Origin: JADJSS01 sp964490845 | GTDB lineage: Bacteria > Bacteroidota > Bacteroidia > Chitinophagales > JADIYW01 | Direction: 5' to 3' | DNA length: 64,000 bases | Assembly (NCBI GenBank): GCA_964490845.1 | Contig: CAZBED010000002.1 | Coordinates: forward strand, 248,001-312,000 | Part shown: one piece after another, positions 15,470 to 23,852 of the stretch | Layout of the letters: each line of letters begins with the position of its first letter | How positions within the stretch are numbered: position 1 is the stretch's first letter | The notes under the pieces: model-generated | Databases searched by the model: none | Told to the model about the DNA's origin: nothing | The model's input: the letters and a program-made list of their open reading frames with translations, nothing else | Program-made: the position numbers and the translations under genes

Positions 15470-17851
15470 TTATTTCATAATCAGGTTAAACTCTACACGT
15501 CTGTTTTGTGCTCTTCCGGCAGCGGTTTTATTATCGCCAATCGGTTTGGAGTCACCAAATCCTGAAGAAGTCATTCTGGAAGCTTCAACGCCTTGTTTTA
15601 CTAAATAATCCAAAGCAGCTTTCGATCTTCCCTGAGAAAGTTTTAAGTTGCTTTCGGGTTTGCCTACATTGTCGGTATGGCCTTCGATGCTGACATCATA
15701 GTAGCTGTATTCTTTCAGCATTTTAGCCACTTCATTCAGGATAGGATACGAAACAGGTTTGATAATAGCCTTTCCTGTTTCGAATTGTATGCTGCGCGCT
15801 TTCAGCAAGACTTTCTTGATTTTTTCATCCTGTACCGGACAGCCTTTGTTTTCTTTCGGCCCTTTCACGGTAGGGCAGGCATCATCTTTATCTAAAACAC
15901 CGTCGCCATCTGTGTCAGGATAAGGGCATCCGAAGTTTTCTTTAGGTCCGGCTTCTGTGACACATTTATCTTCATTGTCATACAATCCATCGCCATCTGT
16001 ATCCGGACAACCTGCATGGTTTTTATCTCCAGCCACATCCGGGCAGGCATCCTCCGAATCTATTACGCCATCATTGTCTCTGTCCGGGCATCCCTGTAAT
16101 TCCTTTTTACCCGGAGTATCAGGGCAACTATCGTCTTTGTCCGCAACGCCGTCACCGTCTCTGTCCGGACAGCCTTTCAGCTCTCTTGGGCCGGCCTGAT
16201 TAGGGCAGTCATCTTCCATATCAATAATACCGTCGCCATCTGCATCCGGACAACCCTGCAGTTCTTTTTTGCCGGGCGTATCCGGGCATTTATCTTCCGT
16301 ATCCAGAATGCCGTCACCGTCTCTGTCCGGGCATCCATTGGACTCACACGTTCCTTTCTGATTAGGGCATAAGTCTTTTTTATTCGATACTCCATCTTTG
16401 TCCTTATCCTTCGCTGTTTTTCTGTTTGGAACGGTTATTCTTAAACCTGCCTGAACATTGATGTCTCTCTTGTCTTTTTTAATGAGGTAGGTAAAGAAGT
16501 CCTGAGAACCAATATAGAATGGCCCTAAGCGTAATCCCATGCCCCATTGCACATTTCCTAACTGGTCAACCGCTACCGGCAAGTAAGCGCCGAACCATTT
16601 GTAATCATACCTTGGGGTAATGGATACTATCGATAAGTGATGGACATTGTTTTTCTTTTGCGGTATCGGATTGATTTGAGCGGCCACATTGATGCCAATG
16701 CCTTTATAGAGATTTAAATCAATCCAGGTATTAATGGTGGTCGGCAGCCATATTTTAAATGTTCTCTGGTCAGTAGCTGATTTGGTTCCCAGATTCCGCC
16801 AGTTCTCGAACAGTGTATTTTCATTGAATAATTCACCTGTTTTAGTAAGATTGACATCATAATCAAACACCGAGTCCGATTTTGTAAAGGAGAGGCGTCC
16901 GATATTGATGACGGAAAATCCCACCTGCACAAAGTGTTTGTCTCTTTCGTTGTAATACATGTCTTTGCAGTCCATGTTGTATTTGTACTTGTCTTTATCT
17001 TTTCTGAATTCGTATACCAAGGCTATATCCCCGGCAGCCGACCATTTGGAGACTTTGCTGTCAATGAAACCCTTTAATAATCCCATGGCATCAAAATCAT
17101 TATCCGGTAAGAAGTATTCCAGATTTTTGGTTGCACCTACTTTCATGTCAGCATTTAATAACGTAATGGTATCTTTGCTGTCAAAGCGGTAGTCAAACTG
17201 ATTAGCGTAGGCGTATAAAGCACCCAGTCCTTTCACTACTTTAATGGTAGCACCGACTTTCAGGAAGTGCTTGTCTTTATCTAATACAACACGGGAATAG
17301 GTAACTCCTATATCAGCCCAAGCCATTCCTTTGATTCCCATGTTTTTGATCGAATGATCCTTACCTAAGAAATTTCCGATGACATCAAATGCACGGTCAC
17401 CCCAGCCCCAGCGCAGGTTTCTTGCCAGATCCTGCTCCAGATTATCTACATTCACGATAGTATTCAGATGCGATGAGAATGCAATTGCGTTATTGTTTTT
17501 CATATTCTTGCCAAAAGAAACCAGGAAGGAAAATGGCAATTGTACCGTATTGCTGATATATGCAAATTTCGCTTTGCCATTCAGGTTTTCGGAGAGGTTG
17601 ACCGAGTCATCGAAATTGCTGAAATTAAAAGTCTTGCCTTTCAGGCCTATATAGTTGTTACTGACCGTTGCATCAACGGCGAAGAGATTGATGTCGACTT
17701 TAAACCGATTGTCTGCAATGGCAGGGTTGAAGTTGACATTGTTTACTCCGCCAAAATTACTGGCACGCAGGCCCAGAAACTGGGCTTTAACGGATGTCAT
17801 GCATATCACTGCTGCAAGCAGGAATATGATTCTTTTGTTCAGATGTATCAT
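15470..17851 (-). CDS. OmpA family protein with DUF5723 barrel and seven thrombospondin type 3 repeats
   Basis: About 793 residues. A signal peptide (MIHLNKRIIFLLAAVICMTS, cleavage near KAQ) leads into a large DUF5723-like beta-rich domain (FLGLRASNFGGVNNVNFNPA). It is followed, at about 15880-16410, by seven calcium-binding TSP3 repeats of the form D-x-D-x-D-G...D..D.C, each with a Cys, and by a C-terminal OmpA domain (SIQFETGKAIIKP, IEGHTDNVG, LSQGRSKAALDYLV, NRRVEF) that binds peptidoglycan. The protein would tie an outer-membrane domain to the cell wall through a Ca-stabilised rod. The open frame extends to 17896, but the ATG at 17851 gives the proper signal peptide. Confidence 0.9.
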   Translation of the reverse strand: MIHLNKRIIFLLAAVICMTSVKAQFLGLRASNFGGVNNVNFNPAIADNRFKVDINLFAVDATVSNNYIGLKGKTFNFSNFDDSVNLSENLNGKAKFAYISNTVQLPFSFLVSFGKNMKNNNAIAFSSHLNTIVNVDNLEQDLARNLRWGWGDRAFDVIGNFLGKDHSIKNMGIKGMAWADIGVTYSRVVLDKDKHFLKVGATIKVVKGLGALYAYANQFDYRFDSKDTITLLNADMKVGATKNLEYFLPDNDFDAMGLLKGFIDSKVSKWSAAGDIALVYEFRKDKDKYKYNMDCKDMYYNERDKHFVQVGFSVINIGRLSFTKSDSVFDYDVNLTKTGELFNENTLFENWRNLGTKSATDQRTFKIWLPTTINTWIDLNLYKGIGINVAAQINPIPQKKNNVHHLSIVSITPRYDYKWFGAYLPVAVDQLGNVQWGMGLRLGPFYIGSQDFFTYLIKKDKRDINVQAGLRITVPNRKTAKDKDKDGVSNKKDLCPNQKGTCESNGCPDRDGDGILDTEDKCPDTPGKKELQGCPDADGDGIIDMEDDCPNQAGPRELKGCPDRDGDGVADKDDSCPDTPGKKELQGCPDRDNDGVIDSEDACPDVAGDKNHAGCPDTDGDGLYDNEDKCVTEAGPKENFGCPYPDTDGDGVLDKDDACPTVKGPKENKGCPVQDEKIKKVLLKARSIQFETGKAIIKPVSYPILNEVAKMLKEYSYYDVSIEGHTDNVGKPESNLKLSQGRSKAALDYLVKQGVEASRMTSSGFGDSKPIGDNKTAAGRAQNRRVEFNLIMK

Positions 17852-17928
17852 AGTTTCAAATTTTAGTGTGGTATATACTTGTTTGTAACGTTCCATATAA
17901 GTAAAAATTATATTATGGTTGCGTTCAA

Positions 17929-17936
17929 CAAAATTA
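17929..17936 (-). promoter_or_regulatory. Candidate -7 promoter for the TSP3-OmpA gene
   Basis: On the minus strand this reads TAATTTTG, exact TAnnTTTG, about 77 bases upstream of the ATG at 17851. The leader would be about 70 bases. Confidence 0.4.
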
Positions 17937-17980
17937 TAGTTTTTCCATTAAAAAAAGCAGAAAAGTTGAAATTAATGCAG

Positions 17981-17988
17981 TATATTTG
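17981..17988 (+). promoter_or_regulatory. Candidate -7 promoter for DUF4290-murA
   Basis: TATATTTG, exact TAnnTTTG, 156 bases upstream of the ATG at 18145. A closer near-match (TAAATTTA, 18132-18139) is an alternative. The 293-base region 17852-18144 otherwise shows only A/T-rich sequence. Confidence 0.35.
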
Positions 17989-18144
17989 TAGGGCTTCGTA
18001 AACACTTAATGAAAAGCATCTTTTTAGTGTCTTACTGAAATAATAAATAGCACAAAAATTTATAGCCTGAAAGTGATGATTTAAATAATCACAGCAAAGA
18101 ATGATTTTTTCAGGAGGAAACTTCAATAAAATAAATTTACAGTA

Positions 18145-18834
18145 ATGAATTACAATACAGACAGAAATGAGATTGAAATGCGTGAATACGGCCGTCACGT
18201 ACAAAAAATGGTTGATTATGCCGTTTCCATTTCCAACCGTGCAGAACGACAGAAAGTAGCCGAAAATATTGTTCAACTGATGGGGATTCTGAATCCGCAA
18301 TTGCGAAATGCAGCGGATTACAAACATAAGCTTTGGGATCACATATTTATCATTTCCAAGTTTCAGTTAGATGTAGATTCTCCCTATCCGATTCCGACGG
18401 AGGCAACCGCGAGAATTAAACCTTCGGAATTGCCCTATCCGCAACAAAGAATAAAACTGAAACATTACGGTAAAAATGTGGAAGCGCTGGTGGCGAAAGC
18501 GAAGGCCATGGAAGATGAAGGTAAAAAAGAAATCTTCACCGAAATTATCGGCAATTTCATGAAGATGGCTTACAAGAACTGGAGCAATGAGGAAGTGAGC
18601 AATGAATTGATTAAAGAAGACATGAAATCACTTTCCGGCGGTGAACTGGAAATCAGTGAAGATATGAATATTGAGAGCATGTCCCGAAACCAGCCGAAAC
18701 AACGCAAGTTTACACCCAACAATAAACCGGGTAATTTTCAGAATCGCAATCAGAATCGCAATCAGAACCGCAACAACAACAATCGGAATAATCAGAACCG
18801 CAACAATAATAACCGCAATCGTTTCAGCAAATAA
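18145..18834 (+). CDS. DUF4290 family protein with Asn/Arg-rich tail
   Basis: A 229-residue protein. Residues 1-175 match the Bacteroidota family DUF4290 (MNYNTDRNEIEMREYGRHVQ, HKLWDHIFIISKF, NFMKMAYKNWS): alpha-helical, cytoplasmic, function unknown. The last 45 residues are a low-complexity tail of Asn, Arg and Gln (NRNQNRNQNRNNNNR) encoded by imperfect 12-base repeats; such tails often bind RNA or are disordered. The next gene, murA, begins 14 bases later, so the two are very likely cotranscribed, which hints at a link with envelope synthesis, by inference only. Confidence 0.88.
   Translation: MNYNTDRNEIEMREYGRHVQKMVDYAVSISNRAERQKVAENIVQLMGILNPQLRNAADYKHKLWDHIFIISKFQLDVDSPYPIPTEATARIKPSELPYPQQRIKLKHYGKNVEALVAKAKAMEDEGKKEIFTEIIGNFMKMAYKNWSNEEVSNELIKEDMKSLSGGELEISEDMNIESMSRNQPKQRKFTPNNKPGNFQNRNQNRNQNRNNNNRNNQNRNNNNRNRFSK
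18739..18822 (+). repeat. Tandem 12-base coding repeat (Gln-Asn-Arg-Asn)
   Basis: CAGAATCGCAAT occurs twice in tandem (18739-18762), then degenerate CAGAACCGCAAC copies at 18763-18774 and 18793-18804. The repeats encode the low-complexity tail of the DUF4290 protein. Confidence 0.85.
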
Positions 18835-18848
18835 AAACGGGAATAAAT

Positions 18849-20159
18849 ATGCAAGCAGATGCGTTTGAGGTAAATGGCGGAAAATCATTAAGCGGCACCA
18901 TCACACCTCAGGGTGCCAAAAATGAAGCATTGCAAATACTGTCGGCTGTTTTGTTGTCCGATGAAGATATTACCATATCCAATATTCCCCATATTTTAGA
19001 TGTCAACGTGCTGATTGAACTCTTGCAGGAGATGGGCGTGCAGGTGACTAAACAAAATGCGGATACCTATACTTTTAATGCAAAAAATGTTGACCCGGAT
19101 ATTCTGCTGACAGAAAATTTTAAGAAGAGAGCGGGCCATTTACGCGGTTCTGTCATGATTTTAGGACCATTACTGGCTCGTTTTAAACGAGCCTACTTGC
19201 CTACTCCGGGTGGCGATAAAATTGGACGCAGACGACTGGATACCCACTTTTTAGGGTTTGTGGAGCTGGGGGCAACCTATCATTTTGACAAGGAGAAATC
19301 ATTTTATTCACTAACGACGGATAAACTGATTGGAAAATATATTTTGCTGGAAGAGCCCTCTGTTACAGGAACGGCGAATATAGTAATGGCAGCCGTGCTG
19401 GCAGAAGGCGAAACGACCCTCTTCAATGCTGCCTGTGAGCCTTATCTCCAGCAATTATGCTCCATGCTCAACAGGATGGGTGCCAAAATAACAGGCATAG
19501 GTTCAAATCTCTTGAAAATAAAAGGCGTCAAAAAACTCGGAGGCACTACCCACCGTTTATTGCCGGATATGATAGAAATTGGCAGTTTTATTGGCCTGGC
19601 AGCGATGACTAAGTCCAATATCACCATTAAAGATGCACGGGTGGATATGCTCGGGCTGATTCCGACGTATTTTCAGAAGCTGGGCATACAACTGGAATTC
19701 GCAGGAGATGATATTGTAGTACATGGCCGGGAACACTATGAAATCCATACATTTATCGATGGCTCTATCCTGACTATTGCAGACGGCCCCTGGCCGCTTT
19801 TTACTCCCGATTTGCTGAGTATTATGCTGGTGACAGCCACGCAGGCCGATGGAAGTGTGCTGATTCATCAGAAAATGTTTGAAAGCCGCCTGTTTTTTGT
19901 CGATAAGCTGATAGATATGGGCGCAAAAATCATTCTATGCGACCCACACAGGGCAACCGTCATAGGAATTAATCGCGAATATCCTCTCCGGGGAATTAAT
20001 ATGTCCTCGCCCGATATCAGGGCAGGTGTGGCATTGCTGATTGCTGCCCTTTCTGCCGAAGGCAAGAGCGTAATTTCCAATATCCACCAGATAGACAGAG
20101 GGTATCAGTACATCGATGAACGCCTGCGGAATTTAGGCGCTGATATTAAGAGATTGTAA
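18849..20159 (+). CDS. murA: UDP-N-acetylglucosamine 1-carboxyvinyltransferase MurA (Asp in place of catalytic Cys)
   Basis: MurA transfers enolpyruvate from PEP to UDP-GlcNAc, the first committed step of peptidoglycan synthesis, in the cytoplasm. The 436 residues show the EPSP-synthase-like double domain: SGTITPQGAKNEALQ at the start (Lys24 and Asn25), LRGSVMILGPLLAR, PGGDKIGRRRLDTHF, VTGTANIVMAAVLAEG, and the late DIRAGVALLIAALSAEG. In the loop that holds Cys115 in E. coli the residue is Asp123 (GAT at 19215-19217). Cys-to-Asp MurA enzymes are active and insensitive to fosfomycin in other bacteria. Start ATG at 18849, 14 bases after the DUF4290 gene. Confidence 0.95.
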   Translation: MQADAFEVNGGKSLSGTITPQGAKNEALQILSAVLLSDEDITISNIPHILDVNVLIELLQEMGVQVTKQNADTYTFNAKNVDPDILLTENFKKRAGHLRGSVMILGPLLARFKRAYLPTPGGDKIGRRRLDTHFLGFVELGATYHFDKEKSFYSLTTDKLIGKYILLEEPSVTGTANIVMAAVLAEGETTLFNAACEPYLQQLCSMLNRMGAKITGIGSNLLKIKGVKKLGGTTHRLLPDMIEIGSFIGLAAMTKSNITIKDARVDMLGLIPTYFQKLGIQLEFAGDDIVVHGREHYEIHTFIDGSILTIADGPWPLFTPDLLSIMLVTATQADGSVLIHQKMFESRLFFVDKLIDMGAKIILCDPHRATVIGINREYPLRGINMSSPDIRAGVALLIAALSAEGKSVISNIHQIDRGYQYIDERLRNLGADIKRL

Positions 20160-20358
20160 CCTGTTTTAGGGGTTGTTTTACGGTACCCTTATTTTCGTTG
20201 AAAACGTTATGTTTTATTAACCTAAATGTGGATAAACATCCATGTTTTTATGCCGTTTTCAGTCTCCGTTTTCGTACTTTTATGCTGTCAAAATTTACGG
20301 GTTTTTTAAACCGGAAAAATTGACATAACACGGATAAAAATAAGAACACAGTATAGTT

Positions 20359-22320
20359 ATGAGCGAAGTCTTAGAAGAAGTAAAAAGCAGTCATTACGGA
20401 GCAGATAATATCACCGTTTTAGAAGGGTTGGAAGCAGTGCGAAAACGTCCCGCGATGTATATCGGAGATATCAATACCCGCGGGTTGCATCATTTGGTGT
20501 ACGAGGTTGTCGATAACTCGATTGATGAAGCTTTAGCCGGTCATTGCAAAAATATTTTTGTTACCATCCATGAAGATAATTCCATTTCCGTGCTGGATGA
20601 CGGGCGTGGTATCCCTGTCGATATGCATGCAAAAGAAGGACGATCGGCGCTGGAAGTTGTTCTGACCGTTTTACACGCCGGCGGAAAATTCGATAAAGAT
20701 TCATATAAAGTATCCGGTGGTTTGCACGGTGTGGGTGTATCGTGTGTGAATGCATTATCCACTCAGTTGATTGCTACCGTTTACCGCGACGGAAAAGAAT
20801 ATCAGCAGGAATTCAGTATCGGTATTCCTAAATATCCGGTAAGAGAAGTAGGTCTTTCCAGCCAGAGAGGTACAAAAATCCATTTCAAACCGGATGCCAC
20901 TATTTTTACCACAACGGAGTACAATTATGATACATTGGCTGCCCGTATGCGTGAATTGGCGTATCTGAACCGGGGCATCAGCATTACTATTTCGGACGAA
21001 AGGAATAAAGATGAGAACAATGTAGCCTTTTCCGAAAATTTCTTTTCGGAAGGCGGATTACGAGAGTTTGTTACATTTTTAGATAAAACCCGCCAGCCGC
21101 TGATTCCGGAAGTGATTTATATGGAAGGCGCGAAAGATAATGTAGTGGTGGAGGTAGCTTTTCAGTACAATGATTCTTATAACGAAAACATCCATTCATA
21201 TGTAAACAACATCAACACCATTGAAGGAGGGACGCACGTAGTCGGTTTCCGCAGGGCGTTGACAAGAGTGTTTAAAAACTGGGCGACTAAAAATGATTTA
21301 TTTAAAAATCTGAAAACGGAAATCAGCGGAGAAGATTTCAGAGAAGGGATTACCTGTTTAGTTTCGGTAAAAGTACCTGAGCCGTTATTTGAAGGACAGA
21401 CAAAGACCAAACTGGGTAACTCAGAGGTTGATGCAATAGTTGCAGGTGTTGTAGGGGAACAATTGGAATATTATCTCGAAGAACATCCAAAAGAAGCCAA
21501 AACAATTGTCAATAAAGTTATTCTGGCGGCAACAGCCCGTATGGCGGCCAAAAAGGCCAGAGAACTGGTACAGCGTAAAAGTGTACTGGGTGGTTCCGGA
21601 TTGCCGGGGAAATTGTCCGATTGCTCAGATAAAAACCCGGATGCCTGCGAGTTATACCTGGTGGAGGGAGATTCAGCGGGCGGTACGGCTAAACAAGGCA
21701 GAAACCGAGCGTTTCAGGCTATCCTTCCCTTAAGGGGTAAAATCCTCAACGTGGAGAAAGCGATGGAGCACAAGATTTACGAGAACGAGGAGATAAAAAA
21801 TATTTTTACCGCGCTGGGTGTCAGCAAAGGAGTGGAAGGAGATGAGAAAGCATTAAACATTGCAAAATTACGCTACCACAAAATCGTCATCATGTGTGAT
21901 GCCGATGTAGATGGCAGTCACATCACTACGCTGATTCTTACCTTCTTCTTCCGTCACATGAAAGAACTGATTGAGAATGGATACATATACATTGCTTCTC
22001 CTCCGTTGTATTTGGTGAAAAAAGGCAATAAAGAGCAGTATGCTTGGAACGACGAACAACGTGTTGCTGCGGTCAAGAAGATTGCAGGAGACGGAAAGGA
22101 AGACAGCGTCCATGTACAGCGCTACAAAGGTCTGGGAGAGATGAACGCCGAGCAGTTATGGGAAACAACCATGAACCCGGAAACCCGGACACTAAAACAA
22201 GTTACGATAGAAAATGCGGCGGAAGCTGATCATATTTTCTCCATGCTGATGGGCGACGAAGTGCCGCCACGCAGGGAATTTATAGAGGCTCATGCTAAAT
22301 ATGCAAAGATTGACGTATAA
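20359..22320 (+). CDS. gyrB: DNA gyrase subunit B
   Basis: The ATPase subunit of DNA gyrase, 653 residues, the short form lacking the long insert of the E. coli protein. Seen: RKRPAMYIGD, the ATP-binding NSIDEALAGHC and DDGRGIPVD, GGLHGVGVSCVNALS, QTKTKLGNSEV, then the TOPRIM motifs LVEGDSAGGTAKQGR and CDADVDGSHI, and the C-terminal YKGLGEMN. GyrB captures DNA with GyrA and drives negative supercoiling. The 199-base upstream region holds no exact TAnnTTTG; a near-match (TACTTTTA) is at 20275-20282. A hairpin terminator follows directly. ParE is a homologous alternative, but the overall motif set favours GyrB. Confidence 0.95.
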   Translation: MSEVLEEVKSSHYGADNITVLEGLEAVRKRPAMYIGDINTRGLHHLVYEVVDNSIDEALAGHCKNIFVTIHEDNSISVLDDGRGIPVDMHAKEGRSALEVVLTVLHAGGKFDKDSYKVSGGLHGVGVSCVNALSTQLIATVYRDGKEYQQEFSIGIPKYPVREVGLSSQRGTKIHFKPDATIFTTTEYNYDTLAARMRELAYLNRGISITISDERNKDENNVAFSENFFSEGGLREFVTFLDKTRQPLIPEVIYMEGAKDNVVVEVAFQYNDSYNENIHSYVNNINTIEGGTHVVGFRRALTRVFKNWATKNDLFKNLKTEISGEDFREGITCLVSVKVPEPLFEGQTKTKLGNSEVDAIVAGVVGEQLEYYLEEHPKEAKTIVNKVILAATARMAAKKARELVQRKSVLGGSGLPGKLSDCSDKNPDACELYLVEGDSAGGTAKQGRNRAFQAILPLRGKILNVEKAMEHKIYENEEIKNIFTALGVSKGVEGDEKALNIAKLRYHKIVIMCDADVDGSHITTLILTFFFRHMKELIENGYIYIASPPLYLVKKGNKEQYAWNDEQRVAAVKKIAGDGKEDSVHVQRYKGLGEMNAEQLWETTMNPETRTLKQVTIENAAEADHIFSMLMGDEVPPRREFIEAHAKYAKIDV

Positions 22321-22343
22321 AACCCGTTAAGTTTCCAATATTG

Positions 22344-22375
22344 TAGCCATGCCGGGAAGCATGGCTATTTTTTTT
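22344..22375 (+). terminator. Rho-independent terminator of gyrB
   Basis: TAGCCATGC (22344-22352) pairs with GCATGGCTA (22359-22367) around a six-base loop, followed by eight T. It starts 24 bases after the gyrB stop. Confidence 0.88.
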
Positions 22376-22451
22376 GTTTAATTTTTGTGAAAATCACTCA
22401 CCTTCCTTTTGGGTTAAAAGCAAAGACAACAAAACTTTGTATTTTAGTACG

Positions 22452-23129
22452 ATGAAAAATACACCATCTGCTTTTCAATTGCTCTATATCAGTTGTATTC
22501 TGTTTTTAGCGCTAACCACATTAGGAATGCTCACTTTTCCCGGCGGTACAATATTGGATCATTACACGAAAGGCTATAGTTTTTTTAATAATTTTTTTTC
22601 GGAGTTAGGCCGCTGGCGTACTCATCTGGGAGAAACGAAGTGGGTGTCTTTTTTCAGTTTTACAGTTGCGTTATTGATTCATGCTGCTGCAATGTTTTGG
22701 TTTAATCTTCATTTCCTGAAAGAAACGAAAAGCATAGAGCTGAATAAAACGGCATATTACACCGCATTAATTTGCGGCAGCGCATTTCCATTTCTGTTGG
22801 CCGGTATCGCGCTCACACCTTGCGATCTTTATTTGCCAAAACACATGTTTTGTGTCAGAGTAGGATTTGGGCTGCTGTTGCCACTGAGTTTGGCCTATAC
22901 CGTATTAATCCGCCAGCATCATTTATTGCCCAATAAATTCGGCAATATTATGCTGACCATAGTTGTTGCAATCGCCTTGTATTTAGGGATGATTTTTTTC
23001 GGGCCGAATCCTCATGAGGTGGGGTATGTACAGCAGACTTCTCAGAAAATAATAGTCTATTCTATGATATTTTCGTTACTGTATCTGGCGTATGGCTGCA
23101 AGAAATATTTACAGGAAGAAAAAGGCTAA
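22452..23129 (+). CDS. DUF998-like membrane protein
   Basis: About 225 residues with six predicted membrane helices. The N-terminal helix is followed by a loop (YSFFNNFFSELGRWRTHLGE) and by a proline/cysteine-containing ALTPCDLYLPKHM segment, as in DUF998-type membrane proteins; function unknown. The open frame reaches 22374, but that start lies in the gyrB terminator; the ATG at 22452 (MKNTPSAFQLLYISC) is preferred, with a near-consensus -7 (TATTTTAG, 22440-22447) before it. Its stop overlaps that of the next, convergent gene. Confidence 0.7.
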   Translation: MKNTPSAFQLLYISCILFLALTTLGMLTFPGGTILDHYTKGYSFFNNFFSELGRWRTHLGETKWVSFFSFTVALLIHAAAMFWFNLHFLKETKSIELNKTAYYTALICGSAFPFLLAGIALTPCDLYLPKHMFCVRVGFGLLLPLSLAYTVLIRQHHLLPNKFGNIMLTIVVAIALYLGMIFFGPNPHEVGYVQQTSQKIIVYSMIFSLLYLAYGCKKYLQEEKG

Positions 23130-23797
23130 TCTTTTCCGCCCACTCCAAACCCGAATCCGATATTCAGCATCATAGGAAAATTGCCAAAGGTGCCTCTGTA
23201 AATAGACTCTTTGCTATTGATGACATTAAACAACAAAGAGGCATTGAAGACACCCACTTTCCCTATAGGAGCGGCATATCCGGCACCTAAAAGAAGATGG
23301 TGCACGTTCACCCGTTTGTCATAATAAAAATTGGAGGGTTTATTCACCATATCGTACCGGGCTTCCAAATTCAGCCCTTTGTAAATGTATCCTTTAGCAT
23401 AAATATCAGACCCGTATACAAAAAAGCTTAATACCGTAGAACTGGAGTAGCGAATGCGTTCATAAATAAGTATAGGGCCGGCCCCCAGTTCCAGGCGGTC
23501 TTTTATGACCATATACCCGATTGTTGGTGTAAAATTTACATAAGTATATGTTCCGAACTGTAGTCCGAAATTACCCAATCCCACACGAAGGCGGTTTAGT
23601 CTTTCTTTTTTCAGCTCCGCAGCTGTTTTAGGATCGTTAGGCCCTGGTTTTATTTTTTCGGTTTTAGGAGCCGGCTTACTGTTATCCAGCGGTTCTATTA
23701 TCTGTGTGGGCTGATAGTTTTCTTCCTGAGCAGCGGCAAATTTGCATTGAAAAAGTACCAATAAAAAAAATATATAGAGCAGTGTGTTTTTTTTCAT
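23126..23797 (-). CDS. Outer-membrane beta-barrel-like protein, hypothetical
   Basis: A protein of 223 residues from the ATG at 23797, with a signal peptide (MKKNTLLYIFFLLVLFQCKF, cleavage near AAAQ), a Pro/Lys/Glu-rich linker of about 45 residues (DNSKPAPKTEKIKPGPNDPK) and a beta-rich C-terminal domain (LGNFGLQFGTYTYVNFTPTI, LNIGFGFGVGGKD). It is probably a small outer-membrane barrel. I do not recognise a family. The upstream frame to 23869 is not used because it would bury the signal peptide. Divergent from the dipeptidyl-peptidase gene (55 bases apart). Confidence 0.7.
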   Translation of the reverse strand: MKKNTLLYIFFLLVLFQCKFAAAQEENYQPTQIIEPLDNSKPAPKTEKIKPGPNDPKTAAELKKERLNRLRVGLGNFGLQFGTYTYVNFTPTIGYMVIKDRLELGAGPILIYERIRYSSSTVLSFFVYGSDIYAKGYIYKGLNLEARYDMVNKPSNFYYDKRVNVHHLLLGAGYAAPIGKVGVFNASLLFNVINSKESIYRGTFGNFPMMLNIGFGFGVGGKD

Positions 23798-23830
23798 TTC
23801 ATGGATTTTAGGATTATCGCATATAGAACG

Positions 23831-23838
23831 TACCTTTG
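23831..23838 (+). promoter_or_regulatory. Candidate -7 promoter element for the dipeptidyl peptidase gene
   Basis: TACCTTTG, exact TAnnTTTG, ends 14 bases before the ATG at 23853. It supports that ATG over the in-frame one at 23784. Confidence 0.5.
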
Positions 23839-23852
23839 ATAAAAATAGTCTG

